From Symsagittifera roscoffensis (lineage: Eukaryota; Xenacoelomorpha; Acoela; Convolutidae): 64,000 nt of DNA. This document shows positions 11,690-23,766 of the stretch, one piece after another (the stretch's first letter is position 1; every line of letters begins with the position of its first letter). Location of the stretch: NCBI RefSeq assembly GCF_963678635.1, contig NC_087067.1, positions 5,188,647-5,252,646 on the forward strand, given 5' to 3'. The position numbers and the translations under genes are program-made. A model generated the notes under the pieces. That model worked only from the letters and a program-made list of their open reading frames with translations, was not told the DNA's origin and ran no database searches.

Positions 11690-12081
11690 CGAGCAATTTG
11701 TTACTTGAACTTCTGCTTGAGTGACCACAACTTTTGACAGAAATTGACAGGTATGTCAGACTTAAAAAATCAATCGTTACGTCCCATCTATTATTCCTAA
11801 TGTATTTTCAGACTCTCCCAATTGAACAATTCAAAACGATTTGCTTTTTTGTTGAGACGCTTGAAAAAAAGTTAACCTTGAAAAAACTGATTTCATTTGA
11901 CTTCAAAAATCTTGTTTTCATTTTCACCTCACCGAACATATAGAAGAATGAAATAGTAAACGGTATGATTAAAAATTAATGCAACTTCTCGTTTTTTTCT
12001 TTAGATTTGCACTTCGCTTCATTTATTTTAATTTAAAGTGCAATACGTGCACCAAATTTTGGTCTCAACATTTAAATAGAG
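11690..12081 (+). other. splice-like signals in AT-rich DNA, possible non-coding transcript
   Basis: Several splice-like junctions occur in order: a donor GACAG|gtatgt at 11749, an acceptor tattttcag about 60 bases later, another acceptor ttttttctttag near 12004, and a donor AGAG|gtaagt at about 12081. The last pair would bound an open 75-base exon containing an NTCTKFW segment. Base composition does not differ from surrounding DNA, unlike the channel exons, so this may be chance. Confidence 0.15.
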
Positions 12082-12194
12082 GTAAGTCATACTCATTTTT
12101 TTCTAAATTAAAAGCTAATGAGTGCAGAATGAGTTTTTTTGTTTTGAAAGAAATGATACTTTTAGTTTATGATGTTAAATACTGTTCAATGTTG

Positions 12195-12808
12195 TTCCGA
12201 CTTTCGTAAAGAAAGTAACGGAATATTAGTGATCGGGGTGGTTTTTTCTTCTGAAAAATTTCTAGCCAATTTTGAAGGGATTTTTATATATCATTGAAAA
12301 GGTATTGTTTTCGTGAGCTGAATTTTGAGAAGATATTTCACCTGTGATCGTTTTTCGCCAAAATGCCAATCTTTAAACCCCTATAACTTACAAAAAATGA
12401 TCACAGGTGAAATATATTTTCAAATTTAAGCTCAGGATAAAAATACCCTTTGAACGATATAAAATTTTAAAAAATCCGTCAAAAATGGCTAGTTAAAAAG
12501 TCGAAATTTGTCTAAAGAAAAAAAACCCACCCGAGCACAAATATTCAGTAAGTTTCGCATCGAAAGTCGGAACAATAATTCCAAATTGGTTGAATTTGCT
12601 GTTTGTCATAATTTTACGTTATTAGGGGCAAAAATTATCACTTTCTACGTTATATGGCGTGTGGGCAGATGATTTAAAAAGCTCAAAAAATGCGTTTTTT
12701 TCCTTTTTTTGAAAAAATCATCATTTTTTCTTCAAGCGAACAGTGCTCCATAGACCTTACAAGACAGCGGGAACAATCATGGCTTTGCCCTGCTACGAGC
12801 AGTCTTGT
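12195..12808 (+). mobile_element. hairpin-ended repeat family, copy A (palindromic head)
   Basis: The copy starts TTCCGACTTTCG and ends with a hairpin related to CAGGGCTTCGCCCTG followed by TACGAGCAGTCTTGT, as in other family members. Its first 170 bases are followed by an inverted copy of themselves, ending CGAAAGTCGGAA at 12572; the family body then resumes (GGCGTGTGG near 12656, GCTCCATAGACCTTA near 12745). No open frame; non-autonomous. Confidence 0.8.
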
Positions 12809-15060
12809 ATGTTTTCGAAGATTCCTTTTTCATGACTGGGATGATTCAAATAAACTCTTAAGCGTAATTGTCAATTTGAAACAATCTTTCAAGCGCTGTT
12901 ATCTTTTTGTTCACAATTTGCTTGATTTCTACAAAGTTTTGAGACAGGAAAATTAACCAAAAGATTTGATTTTGATCCGCAAAACTTGCATAATCTCTGA
13001 ATTATATAAATTTTTCCTAAAACTGACTAGCATAACAAGTCAAAACATAAAATTCTAAAACATTATACAAAAAAGCATCACACTTTCGCCCTGAAGTTCG
13101 GAAGAAAGATATTGTAAACCGTTCGAATACTTTCAAACGACTGACTGTGGCGTTTAATGTTGTCATTTTTGTTGCTGTTCAGACTCAAAATTCTCCCTCA
13201 TGTTCAGTTTTGAGATTTATTATACTGACAAAAAATTCCGCTGTTGAATTTGATTTTTAAAATCATTTAGTTTTTTTGAAGAAAATTTAATTTGTAGAGA
13301 GTTAATGCTAGTTATTTGAAATTTAATAGTAATTATTAATAGCGAATCACCGATTACTAATTTCCTGCTTTTAGTGGTACTTTTTATCCGATACTCGACA
13401 ACAGTTTTCTTCGAAACATGAAAACAAAAACAAAAAACGAAAATTCTATTTTTTTCATTTTTTTAATCAAAAAAGAATTTTGACAAAAAAGACACCCAAA
13501 GAGAAAAATTCTCCCCATTTTCACTGGTCGGAACAAAACGCAGGTCGTTCAAATTTTTTGTTCCCCTTCTTTCAGTATATTAATTACAGAACATTTCATC
13601 TTATACAGTGAGATTCCGGAGGAATAAAAATGGTTGAATCAGAAAATTTTTTGAGTTATTTCTTCCTGTTTCTACATGGTTAGCCGGGTTTAAATCCAAC
13701 TTGACCGGATTAGTCCGCCAGTAAAAATCATCGCAACAGTGAAAAAATGTTACAAATATCGCCATCTGTTTGACCCCGCAGATTTTTCTAGGGGGCGGGG
13801 GTAATGAAAATTTTGTTGACCTTTTTTTAGATCGACCAATTTGAAATTCCGAGCTTTCTATACGGATCCTATTTTGCAAACTTTTGAGAAAAAAAACAGG
13901 CTAAAAATGATGTTCCAATTAAAAAAATTGATCAAAAAGTTGGGTTTTTTTTCTTCCGGCGCCCGCTACTCCATCTAATTAAGTTAAATTGGCGTGGAAG
14001 GTAATGTTTGCAAGCCAAAAACGGATCTCGTTAAATTATAATAAAGGGGGACCCTTTGAAAAAATTGGCAGCCAGAACTGAGGAAAACGTGAGCTGGGGG
14101 TCACCCGACACACCCACGGCACGCCTTTGATTTGACCAGAGATAAATCAAGAGATACAAAATGCAGTTTTGTTCCGTCACTAATTCAAAATTGGACCAAT
14201 AAATAGGCAGTTTTGGATCTATGATCGGAATAACCTGGTGTGGAAAACAGATATACATTGTCTAGACAGTCGTAATGTGATAGTTGTGTTTGTGGTACTA
14301 GTTTACTTGTTTGGTCCCGTGACAAAATTAGCTCAGATGGTTGGTCCCGCCTATTTTCTAAAAAGAGAGCCAGCACGGCATTTGACCCTACGCCTTGGGG
14401 TCAGTAACCATATTTGTATCCCTTTGGATGGCAATATAGAGAAATGAAAATGGCTACTGTTAGAATTTAGCCACATATTATACCTCGGATTTTATTAGGG
14501 ACCTAGCATTTTTCAAACAAGTAAACTAGTACCGTATTTGTTGTATTAGAGACCTTAAGTGACACATTATAAATTGAAAAGGTTACAAAAGTGAGAGACA
14601 ACCAATTCGTGAAATAGAAATTTTGAGAAAAGACGCAATCAAAAAATAACTCAATTTTATGTGGCATGCATTGGTGGAATTCCTGGTAGGCGAAGGACCG
14701 AATGGGCAAAATTAAAAAAATCAGCCAATCAGATTTTAGTATTCTAAAACTGGAAAAAAAAGCATGAAAAGCTCAAAGAAAGTGAACGTTTCCAGGGACT
14801 TGATATTATTACTGGCCGAAATATGCATAAAACCTGCAAAAATATGCAAATTTTTTGAATTGTCACTGAACGCCAGCAAATTGGAACAATTTTTAAATTT
14901 TTCAAGCGTTTCGTTATAAATAAAGCAATGTATTGCTTCATTTAATTCCTTTTGTTTGAACGGAAATTGACTTTCGACTTTGTTTTTGTTTTCGGTCCTT
15001 CGCTCATGATGTTTTCGCCCACTCGGTCCTTCGCCCATTAGAATAGTCCCGTGCGCATCA
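12809..15060. other. no gene seen; scattered repeat fragments
   Basis: AT-rich DNA without supported exons. About 13.73-13.88 kb has sequence resembling the interior of the hAT-like MITEs in inverted orientation. An A-box-like TTAGCTCAGATGGTT at about 14.33 kb has no matching B box, so no tRNA is called. Confidence 0.4.
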
Positions 15061-15068
15061 TTTTGAAT

Positions 15069-15443
15069 TTAAAATGCAAAAGTGTCAAAACAGTGTCTAT
15101 CTAATTGCGCTAATAGCCGGATGCTAAGCGGCACGCATGCTGGTAGGCCGGTCTCCGAGTTACTTTCAACGCCTAGTCCAACCCAGGAAACCTTACTACG
15201 TTTTATTGAGTTATTGAGTTGCTCTAGAAACGCTGTAGCTCTTCTGCTAAAGTCAGTTTTTTTCGAGCGCTGTCTTTTTTTCTGCTGAAGTCTTTCGTCC
15301 TGAATTTTCGAAATTGATATCCTGTTTCTGCTCATTTTTCTGAAATTGATAGTTTTTTTGTCATTTAATTGCTTATTTTTGCAGGCTATTTCTACTAAAC
15401 TTTCTAATTGATTGTTGAACTTGAAATTGCGCTCCGACATCAA
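15069..15443 (-). CDS. unidentified basic open frame, 124 codons
   Basis: This is one of the longest uninterrupted frames outside the retroelements. The predicted product is hydrophilic and Lys/Arg/Gln-rich in the middle, with a less charged C-terminal third. The DNA from about 15.10 to 15.20 kb is richer in G+C than its surroundings. I recognise no domain, signal peptide or membrane segment. It may be a short gene, an exon, or a fragment of an unknown repeat. Neighbouring DNA gives no functional clue. Confidence 0.2.
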   Translation of the reverse strand: MMSERNFKFNNQLESLVEIACKNKQLNDKKTINFRKMSRNRISISKIQDERLQQKKRQRSKKTDFSRRATAFLEQLNNSIKRSKVSWVGLGVESNSETGLPACVPLSIRLLAQLDRHCFDTFAF

Positions 15444-15449
15444 GTAGAG

Positions 15450-18400
15450 CAGCGAAAAAAAGAAGCTCAGTTTTTCAATCCATGTACTTTTTAGGCATGC
15501 ATTTCACATTTTATCAAAAAAGTATTTGACAAAAATTGATCATAACGCACTCTTCGTATTATACATTGGAACCTATCACGACATTAACTAAAAAAAAAGG
15601 ATTCAGTTGTATTTGTGTAACTTTGAGAAAACAATGATGGCTAGATTGATTCAAAGCGCTTAAAAATGTTGAGCCAATTTGGGACAATTAACGCACGATA
15701 TATTTGAAGCAGGCTAGTTATCATAATTGCTGCATGAGAAAAATCTCACAGTTTAAAAAACAATTTGAAACCTAACAGAAAGCAATTATAGCGCAATTTT
15801 GTGATTTTTAGTCAAGCAATTTCAGATTTGCATACTTTGGGCCGTTAAAAAGTTTTTTGCCATTTTTTTAAGGAAGAAATGCGATGCCACATTTGATACT
15901 ATTGCTCTTTTCGTTTGCTGTCATCATAAAGAGCAAAACAAAATAGCCCATTTATTTACGTAAGTCAATTTAGAATGGGTTAAATGAATTTTTACGATAG
16001 AAAATAAAATCAAGTTTTTTGCATAAAAAATGGATTTAAATCGATTTAAATGGGTTTTTGCAAAGTAGTAAAAACCATCACTTCTCAACAAAACTGATTT
16101 AACATGACAATTTGTTTCGAAGCTTTTGCAAACTTAGCAACCCAAAAAAGACTCAAAGAGAACAGCAGAGAGCAAAAGTCCATTGAGAAGAGTTTTGTAA
16201 CACAAACTTTTGCGCTATGTGATTACCTTTTAAAATGTGGCAAAATAAGGATTCCCGTGGTAACTAGAAACACAGTATGTAATTTGTTTTTGCTAATTGT
16301 CAATTTCGTAATCAACGTTCTAGGTTCAATTTTGTTAGGCATACATTATACCACAAAAATATTCAATATAAAACAAATCATTTTGCTGCAGAAAAATTAG
16401 ATGGTGGTGATCCTCATAGCTTGTTTTCCGTCCAAACAAAAAAACGAAAATTCAATTGACAAGCATATATTAAAATTTTGTTTCCACTATTTTTATATTG
16501 CTTGATATTCTAGAAATTCTGCATACAATCTGTATGTATTCTGTAAAAAATGAGTATACGAAAAGATGTTAGATAATTAAATCTATTTAAGTTTTTTCTT
16601 GTAACATAAATGTGTAGGAAAAGGAAACCGAAAAGCGTTGACATTAAAGGATTTAAATCGATTTAGATTCGGTTGATATTGATTTTTCAGCTAGATATTT
16701 GTAATGAGATAATCGATTTTAAATAGGTTCGAATGAATTTTTTTAAGGTCTCTGCTACATTACCTGACTCAAATCGGTTGCAAACCATTTCTTGTCAATA
16801 CGGGCGCTTCCTTGATGTGAAAATTCATAAATCAGTTCTTGAGCATAAATTGAATTGAATGGTCTCTGGGGTTTTTGAGTAAACACGCCACTCCGAATGT
16901 AGAAAGACGGAAATATTGAAAATGAAATTTAGTCAGGAAGATTAGTCATGAGGTCATGTTAGAGATGAGTTTCAAAAACTCAAAAAAAATTTTACATTTT
17001 TTGAAAACCAGCGAATTAAAAGAGAAATGAAACCAAGCCGAATACACTGGCGACAAAAAACTATCAGGATCAGCAAACGGGTTGGTTGGTTTGAGTGCTT
17101 GCCAGTCCAGAGAGACGTCCGAGGCAAAATACCGACACGTAACAACTTGCTTCAGCGATTAGAAGTTTGTTTCAATTTTGAACGATTCTTATTGATCGAG
17201 CGAGTTTGTTTCATCGTTCGAATATGCAGGGGCTATTTTCCAGATGGAGGGACCTAATGATAGAAAAACTTCAATCAATCAGAATCAATATAATTGTTTA
17301 GTTGCAGATAAGTTTTCGCATTGAACCGAAGTCAAAATTAGCAGAAAATGAGATAAAAAAAGCACAGTCCGTGCAGTTGCAACAAAATCGATGTGTTGTT
17401 TTTCAATTTTTCTTATACCACATCTCTGAAAAAAAAACACTTTTTTTCAATGTGGCTTTGAATCTTCACTTATCTGCAATATGTTATCTTTGTAATTGGC
17501 CTGTAATAATTTTAGCGTCCTGGACTTTTTTTGCTCATTTTGAGATTTTCGTGATTTCTTCGATATCATTAAATAGTCAGTCTTATTTGGCCAAAAAAAC
17601 CCAACATTTGGACCCTCCATTTTTAGCACACCCCCAGTTAGGCAGCTCAAGAACCATGGGGTCAGATCGTTTAAATGCTAAAACTAAACTAAAAATTGCT
17701 TAAAACTGCTTAACTAGTTATAAATATCAAGTGAGCAGTTCAATCATAAAACAAAACAACAAACTACCGTTGTAAGGGTCTAAGACAAAAAAACTTCCAG
17801 TCGAAAGGACTTCAAGCCAGGTTTCAACTTTTTCAAACAGTCTAAGCCCATAAAGTCGATTCGAAAAAACAAATAACAAGGATGCCGTCCACATGTTGGA
17901 CCAGTCGGTTTTTGAAATGCACTATCTTAAAACTCAAGAAGTCAAGATTTCCTTTTTTCGAGAGGGATCCCGAATCACACTATTTTAAGCTAAAACGGCA
18001 ATTAACCAACCACTATGAGCCTGCGGGTTGTTTCAATTTTTTTTCTCAAACGCAATTATCTAGCCTCATTTGTGCATACTTATTCGATATTTTACTTGTT
18101 ATTATCAAAAGCACAACATTGAACAATTTTGAGGCACTCTTTTCTCATTAGGAACCTCGATTGTTTCTCGGGACTCCTCTGTCACACTTGTAACACATTT
18201 TCAACTAGAATTAAGAGATCAATTGTTCGCATCCATTAATTGAATAATTTTTTCAAAAAGCGATTAAGAAATTAGAAAAAACAATAGTTGAAAAATTATG
18301 TTGATTTATATTTTAAAGTTTTGACTATAATAATCATTGTATGCTTTCGCAGGTAATTCTCGTCCAAGTTTTGATCCAAAATATTCAATCTTTGTAACTT

Positions 18401-18900
18401 ACTGATTCAACAGTTCTAGACAAGTTATAGGCAAAAAATTTTCAGACAACTCAAAATTTAAGAGAAAAGCAGAAGTTATAGAAAATATCAATGAAAAACT
18501 TGTTGGCAACAAACAAAAACTTGCTGCTCTGGATTAGAGCCAATGTAAAGCAATATTGATTTAGCTATGTCGAGCGCATTTTGCTGTTGTTTTTCATTAC
18601 AAAAGTAATTAAAATGTCTCAAACTTTTTGGTTTGTTTAGACAGGCGTTGCGGGAGAAACAAGTTTGTTATTCCCCAGCATGATTGATACGTGGTCTGAA
18701 AACTTTAGTTTAAAGTATTTCAAACTGTAATTGATGGAACCAAAAGTACAGCAATTCTGCATAGTGCTGAAACAAAAAATTTTTAATTGATTATCGCCTT
18801 CTGAAAAAATCAATAAAAAATAATCACTTATTGTTGAAACAAAGATCAAAAATAGTAGCTTTTATTCAATTAGTAAAACTTTGTAAAAGTTTTTTTCTTT
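15450..18900. other. no gene seen; AT-rich
   Basis: No supported exon. A perfect palindrome ATTTAAATCGATTTAAAT lies at 16034-16051, and a related ATTTAAATCGATTTAGA at 16651-16667. A fragment near 15.67-15.72 kb (CCAATTTGGGACAATTAA followed by CGCACGATATATTT) matches the body of the hairpin-ended family. An open frame at 17027-17257 is slightly GC-richer but has no recognisable domain. Confidence 0.4.
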
Positions 18901-18904
18901 GGAT

Positions 18905-19587
18905 AAAATTATCTGGACAAAACGCACAAAATTGAACTTTAAAACGCGTTTTTCTCACTTTCGATTGATTTTAGACAAAACTGATGAAAACCAAAACGTT
19001 TAGAAATTTATCAGAACTTTTATCTTGGTTTTTTTTTTAAAAAAACGGTTAAAAAATTTAACCTCAAAATTTGCATTGTTTTTGACTTTTTTAGTCAATC
19101 ACAAAATTACACTTAAATGAAATGGTCAATTACAGACAAAACTGTTGCAAAGAGAGTCTTTTGTAGGTCCCAATAAAGTTTAAGAAGGGTATTATTATCT
19201 TCAAAATTTTGAGCAAAACGTTTTTAAAATGTTTTCAGGTGAAAAATTGGTAATATGTACAGTAAAAATGACACTTTTTGTCTACCAAGAAAAACAAATT
19301 TAATTGTACGTTTTCTTGGAGATTATACTCAATTCAATGGTTGTTGGGCTCTACAAGAATCTCACTTTGAAATAATTTTGTCAATATAAGCGTAATTTTC
19401 GATTGACAAAATAAGCCAAAAATAATCCTTTTTTTGGGTAAAATGTTGTTTCCGAAATTCAAAAAAAAATAAATCCAATAAATACTGTGAAAATTTTAAG
19501 CATGTTTGGTTTATTTCCTTTTGTAAGCCAATTTGAAAAAAAAGCGTTTTAAGTTTCACGTTTTGTGCGTTTTGTCCTGATAATTTA
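18905..19587. mobile_element. MITE with terminal inverted repeats of nearly 50 bp
   Basis: The left end carries AAATTATCTGGACAAAACGC and continues ACAAAATTGAACTTTAAAACGC. The right end, read in reverse complement, carries AAATTATCAGGACAAAACGC and continues ACAAAACGTGAAACTTAAAACGC. The inverted ends match over nearly 50 bp with few differences. The interior is AT-rich and non-coding. Such a structure indicates a non-autonomous DNA transposon. I could not fix the target duplication, so boundaries are uncertain by a few bases. Confidence 0.75.
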
Positions 19588-19642
19588 AATCAGCGCTGTA
19601 TTTGCTCCATTTTTTCTCAATTAAGACCGATTTTGCTTTTGG

Positions 19643-19703
19643 TTTGCCATACCCATGTTTTGCTCAATAAAATTTTAGCTGAGCAAAACATGCGTATGGC
19701 AAA
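19643..19703. repeat. near-perfect 24-bp-arm hairpin
   Basis: TTTGCCATACCCATG plus TTTTGCTCA is followed by a 13-base loop and then its reverse complement, with one mismatch in 24. A related TTTTGCCATACGCGTTT occurs alone near 28.04 kb, so this may be the core of a small repeat family rather than a unique structure. Confidence 0.8.
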
Positions 19704-20810
19704 GCATATGCATGTTGAAAAAGACGCTTCAACAAAAAACAAATTCAAACGTGTACTTTTGTTAATACATATTTTAAAACAAAACTCGTCAGCTGGGGTT
19801 TCGATAAGTCATAAAATTTTTTAAAACTTGAGCTCGTATTAAGAAAAATGCACAAACAAAAACGCACGCTATTTAATTTTTTTAAACTTTGTGTTTCGAT
19901 TTATTTCATCCACATACCTAGTAAATTTATACGTTGCATCTGATAACGTATCAAAATTGTTGCAAAAGAATTTTGGTTTTGAGTTTTATTTCCTTTTTGA
20001 GTATTTTTTTGAAATTTGAGTCATTTTTGATTTCATTTTTGAAATAATGCCCTTAAGAGTTCCGCGAAAAATTGCTAGTTCAAAAATTGAAAATTTTAAA
20101 GAGAAAAAACCACCTCGCGCTCAAATATTCTGACTTTTTCTTCAAAAATAGGATTAACGAGAATCCCTTTTTGCTGTACGAGAATCCATATTTGCTCTAC
20201 GAGCAACAAACCAAACTTCGATGCGAAAAACTCCTGTTGAAAATCTTAAAAATAATTGTAGATTTTCAAACCTTATAAAAGTAAAGTTAAGTTGAGGGAT
20301 TCATTTTTTTAAAACTTGGTGGGCAAACTATAACTCTTGACGTCCGAGAGTTCCGTTATTTTTTAGCATTGCAGCCGATTCGATGGTTTTTGTGGTAGCT
20401 AAGTGCTAAGTTTGTGCAAAAAAACGCGCTAGGATAAAAAGTTTTTTCCTTATTCGATGCGATTTTTTTTTTCGTTGCATCGTAAACTGTTACCAATTGG
20501 GGATCCTTTGGGTGGTCAGGGGGTCGAATTCGACCCTGAATTTTCAGATCAGCTTTAAAAGAAGAAAAGCGGGTTCTTGAACAGAACTTTTAGGAGTGGT
20601 CTGAATTCTGAGAGGGCGAGTAATATATTTTATTGCGTTATTTTACTTATGATAATTTTTGATAAAAAGCAGTTTGAGACTAAACATTCTCTTAAAGTAA
20701 AATAAATGTAGCGGAACAAATAAAGCTGAATGCAGAAGGTAGGAAGATAGCTCCGCTAGTTATCATCATAAATCATAATTTTCTCTTCTCTTTTTTTTCA
20801 ACTTGTGCAG

Positions 20811-20915
20811 CAACAGTCCGAAAAAACCCTCTCGCGTTTAGCACCCGAAAGGCTGTCTGTACGTGTAGATTGGATTCTTTTCAAGCCTCTGGATGAATTT
20901 CGTCTAAGATTCTAA
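20811..20915 (+). CDS. candidate terminal exon in a GC-rich island
   Basis: A strong acceptor (long pyrimidine tract, then acttgtgcag) ends at 20810. It is followed by 34 open codons starting QQSEKTLSRLAPERLSVR and a TAA at 20913-20915. G+C is visibly above the flanks. If real it would be a last coding exon entered in phase 0. No domain is recognisable and no upstream partner is proven; the only + strand donor candidate upstream with coding character is at 444. It could equally be the edge of an unknown repeat. Confidence 0.3.
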   Translation, partial: QQSEKTLSRLAPERLSVRVDWILFKPLDEFRLRF

Positions 20916-21014
20916 TCTCGTTAAGCCAAACAATACCGTTGCAATTCCGCCTCTTAAATTGACCGCGACGAACTTGATTGCAATTAAGCCTGTTGAAAAA
21001 GCAAGACGTCTTAC

Positions 21015-21110
21015 CTGTCCACTCCCCCCCTAACCGCTCCCCCCTTATCCTCCTCGTCTCGTCCGCTGCTTGCTACCCCAACTCACAATTCACCGTCCCT
21101 GGGGGTACCT
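21015..21110 (-). other. GC-rich segment with minus-strand donor, possible untranslated exon
   Basis: On the minus strand a G-rich stretch ends at GGACAG|gtaagac, a strong donor (GT complement at 21013-21014). No ATG-initiated frame spans it. It could be a 5' untranslated exon next to a promoter for a minus-strand gene, perhaps the gene owning the exon candidate at 30136-30230 only if transcription started further right, which this placement does not favour. Weak call. Confidence 0.2.
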
Positions 21111-23540
21111 AAAATTCCTTCTAGATGGTAAAGCGGTTTTAATCTACCTTGATTTCAGTCGCTAAAATTCCCATCTAAAATAAAAAATATCGCAATTGCT
21201 GTCTCTCGTTTTACCCTTAGGGTGGAAAAAAGGATTTTTCAAAGGTTAAAATTTACCACTTGTATTTGTACTTATTTTTTCTTCACGTATTTGGTCTTCA
21301 ATTGAGTTTGCAAAATTATTCGCTCCTTTTTTCTTTTTTGCTTTTTTCTTTTTTTTTAATTCAAATAACCTTAGTTCCATTCTGGGAGAACTAAATCAGC
21401 TTGAGGAAAAAATTGATTTTTGAATTGCTTTGAAAAGTCTCTAAAAAGATCATTGAACATCTGTCTGCTTTGACAGTACCGAAATGGTGCACTTCTGACA
21501 AATTTTGAGTCAATTTGCCGATGATCTCAACTAGCTCAGGTATACTTTTCGTTTAAATTTGTCTCTTTAGTTTTTTTTAACCAACTTTCAAAGAAAAAGT
21601 CGGAGAAAAGGACTTTTTTTCATTTGTTTTTTTTGTATCATTTTTTATCACCGAAAAGTAGTTCTGACGCGTTGGCGTTGCACATTAAACGGCATTCAGG
21701 GCTTCAGCTTGATTAAAGAAAAGTCGAAGCCATAAAAAATTGTTGCCAAAAATACCAATTTTGGATGCATTTACAAAATTCTTTCTGATAGCCAATTCTT
21801 TTTCTTGCAAAAAAAAACAAAACATTTTTTTTGCTGCAAAATAAATATTGGCTGTCAAATAGGGGTACTTTGAAATAAAGGTCGTGTTATTTATCCAGTA
21901 CATCCTTTCATTACAACTTTGAGCCGAGACTTATTAAAAATCTAACGCCTTTACTTTTAGAATAAATGGGCTCATGAGAAAAATGGTATGAAAGAAGAGA
22001 GCTTAAATGTATGTTGCAATTAGCCTCCGTCCAAACCTGCTGCTAGATTTTTTTCTGATTTGTTCTTCATTTAAAGAAAAACAGCTCAAAAGAAAGCAGT
22101 TGTCTGATACATTTGACCTTTATCAATAATTATCAATAAATACTATCAAGCAGCTCCAGTCAAAAGATTATTTTTTTGCATCTTTTGGCGACTAGCTTGA
22201 AAAATTTGTTATCAGACTTCAAATGATTTAAGCCAAGTGCAAGCATTTGAAACAGATAAAAGCATCCTTTGAATTGCCTTAAGAGCGGAAGCAGTCATCA
22301 TATGGACATATGGACATTGCGAACCATTTAATTTTTCAATTTATTTTTTTTTGTACTTTTTATCCTTAACTCAGAACATGTCTGAAATTGTGGCTGAAAT
22401 TTTGAAGTGATTTTGGATTTTTCACAGTGAAAATTTATAGAAACAAAAGGCAAAGTGAAGAAAATTGATTGTAACCAGAAGCCAAATTGAGGAAATACAT
22501 TTAAAACTTTGGTGGGACTTCAAACTTTCAATGGAAAAAAAATTAAAATTACAAAAATTTTTGATAAAAAAAAATTACGCTTAATAAAAAAACCAAACTA
22601 ATGAATAGTAAAGTTTTTTTCGACGATAAAGTAGATTTTAGTTTGCTTTAAATTCACTTACAATCACCGGAATCGGTATATCTGATTATGAAATCTCCAA
22701 CCCAATTGATACAAATTCTGACAACAAATTGGTCTGAATCTGCGTCTTTGTTTTCTTATGCCTCGGGCTTGTTTGCCAAACTTTTGTATCAACAAGTCAA
22801 TTCGACCCAAATTTGACGCCACGTTCAAAAATATAGCGTCTATAAGCTCCAAATCCGAGATTAAGTGGATCGGTATATGGGTTGGGAAACGGGAAATGAT
22901 TGAAAGATTGTAAAGGTTTTATTCCATGTTTGCAAACTCAAACCTTCGGGCAATTAAACAGTTATTTTGAACCATTCTGTTCAGTAAATTAAATGACGCT
23001 TCATGTTTATTTATTCCTATAACATCGTCCCATTTTTGACTGTTTCATAAGTTCAGTCGAAATAATCTTCAAATAAGTGGCGCAGAAATTTAATGGGCTT
23101 CCAAAACTCATTTTGCAAGATGTTTACAAAACATTGAAACTTATAGGACACGGAAACTTAGTCGTAAAAAAATTACTGAAATTGCAGAACGAAGCTTATA
23201 TACCTGGTAGTTTAAATTTAAAACAACCATCGCTCATTAGTATACTCAGAAAATACTACAGCAAATTTGAGTTATTCTTGAGTTCTATCTGGCTTACTAA
23301 ATTTTGATTCTTTTTTTTTTACAAAAAAGAGTTTCAATTATAACCTATACAATAACTTAATTGATTAGCTAATAATAAGTTACAATGCGTCTTTACGAGC
23401 GTGCAGCTGTTGACAGCAGCGTGGAGCCAACACCTGTAAGCAGCCCACAAAAAGAACTGTCGAGTAACATGAACAGCCCACTTCTGGTTAGCAAAAACCC
23501 AGTTATAACTAATAAATTCACTGCAAATTTCTCTCTGATA
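21111..23540. other. no gene seen; AT-rich
   Basis: Only short, AT-driven frames and homopolymer runs. No inverted ends, LTRs or RNA genes recognised. Confidence 0.5.
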
Positions 23541-23547
23541 TTTGCAG

Positions 23548-23766
23548 AGAATGTCTGCCGAAGTAGCTCTAATCAACCAGGCTATTTTCGACCAGGGTTC
23601 TTCAGTCATGAACAACTCGAGCAAGACCTCCCGGATGAGGAAAGGTGCGTGGGACAATTTGACTGTGGAGTACAATCTGACACTTCCCAGGAGCCACAAG
23701 GCCAGGATGGAGTTCTTCCGGGATCTGATGCCGACGACGCCGCTGCTTCAGACAGCTGAAAGCCAA
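23548..23766 (+). CDS. internal exon candidate, possible N-terminal exon of the ion-channel gene
   Basis: A good acceptor (ctctctgatatttgcag) is followed by AGA ATG and 73 open codons ending at CAA|gtaagt, a consensus donor at 23767. The DNA is clearly richer in G+C than its flanks, like the secure channel exons. The peptide begins RMSAEVALINQAIFDQGSSV and includes KGAWDNLTVEYNLTLP and KARMEFFRDLMP; it is soluble with no signal peptide or membrane segment. Both borders are phase 0, so it could splice directly to the first secure channel exon at 40681 or 40693, but a 17-kb intron would be needed. It may instead belong to another gene. Confidence 0.55.

Noticed and set aside
14325-14345. tRNA A box TTAGCTCAGATGGTT
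   Set aside because: No B box at a suitable distance and no cloverleaf.
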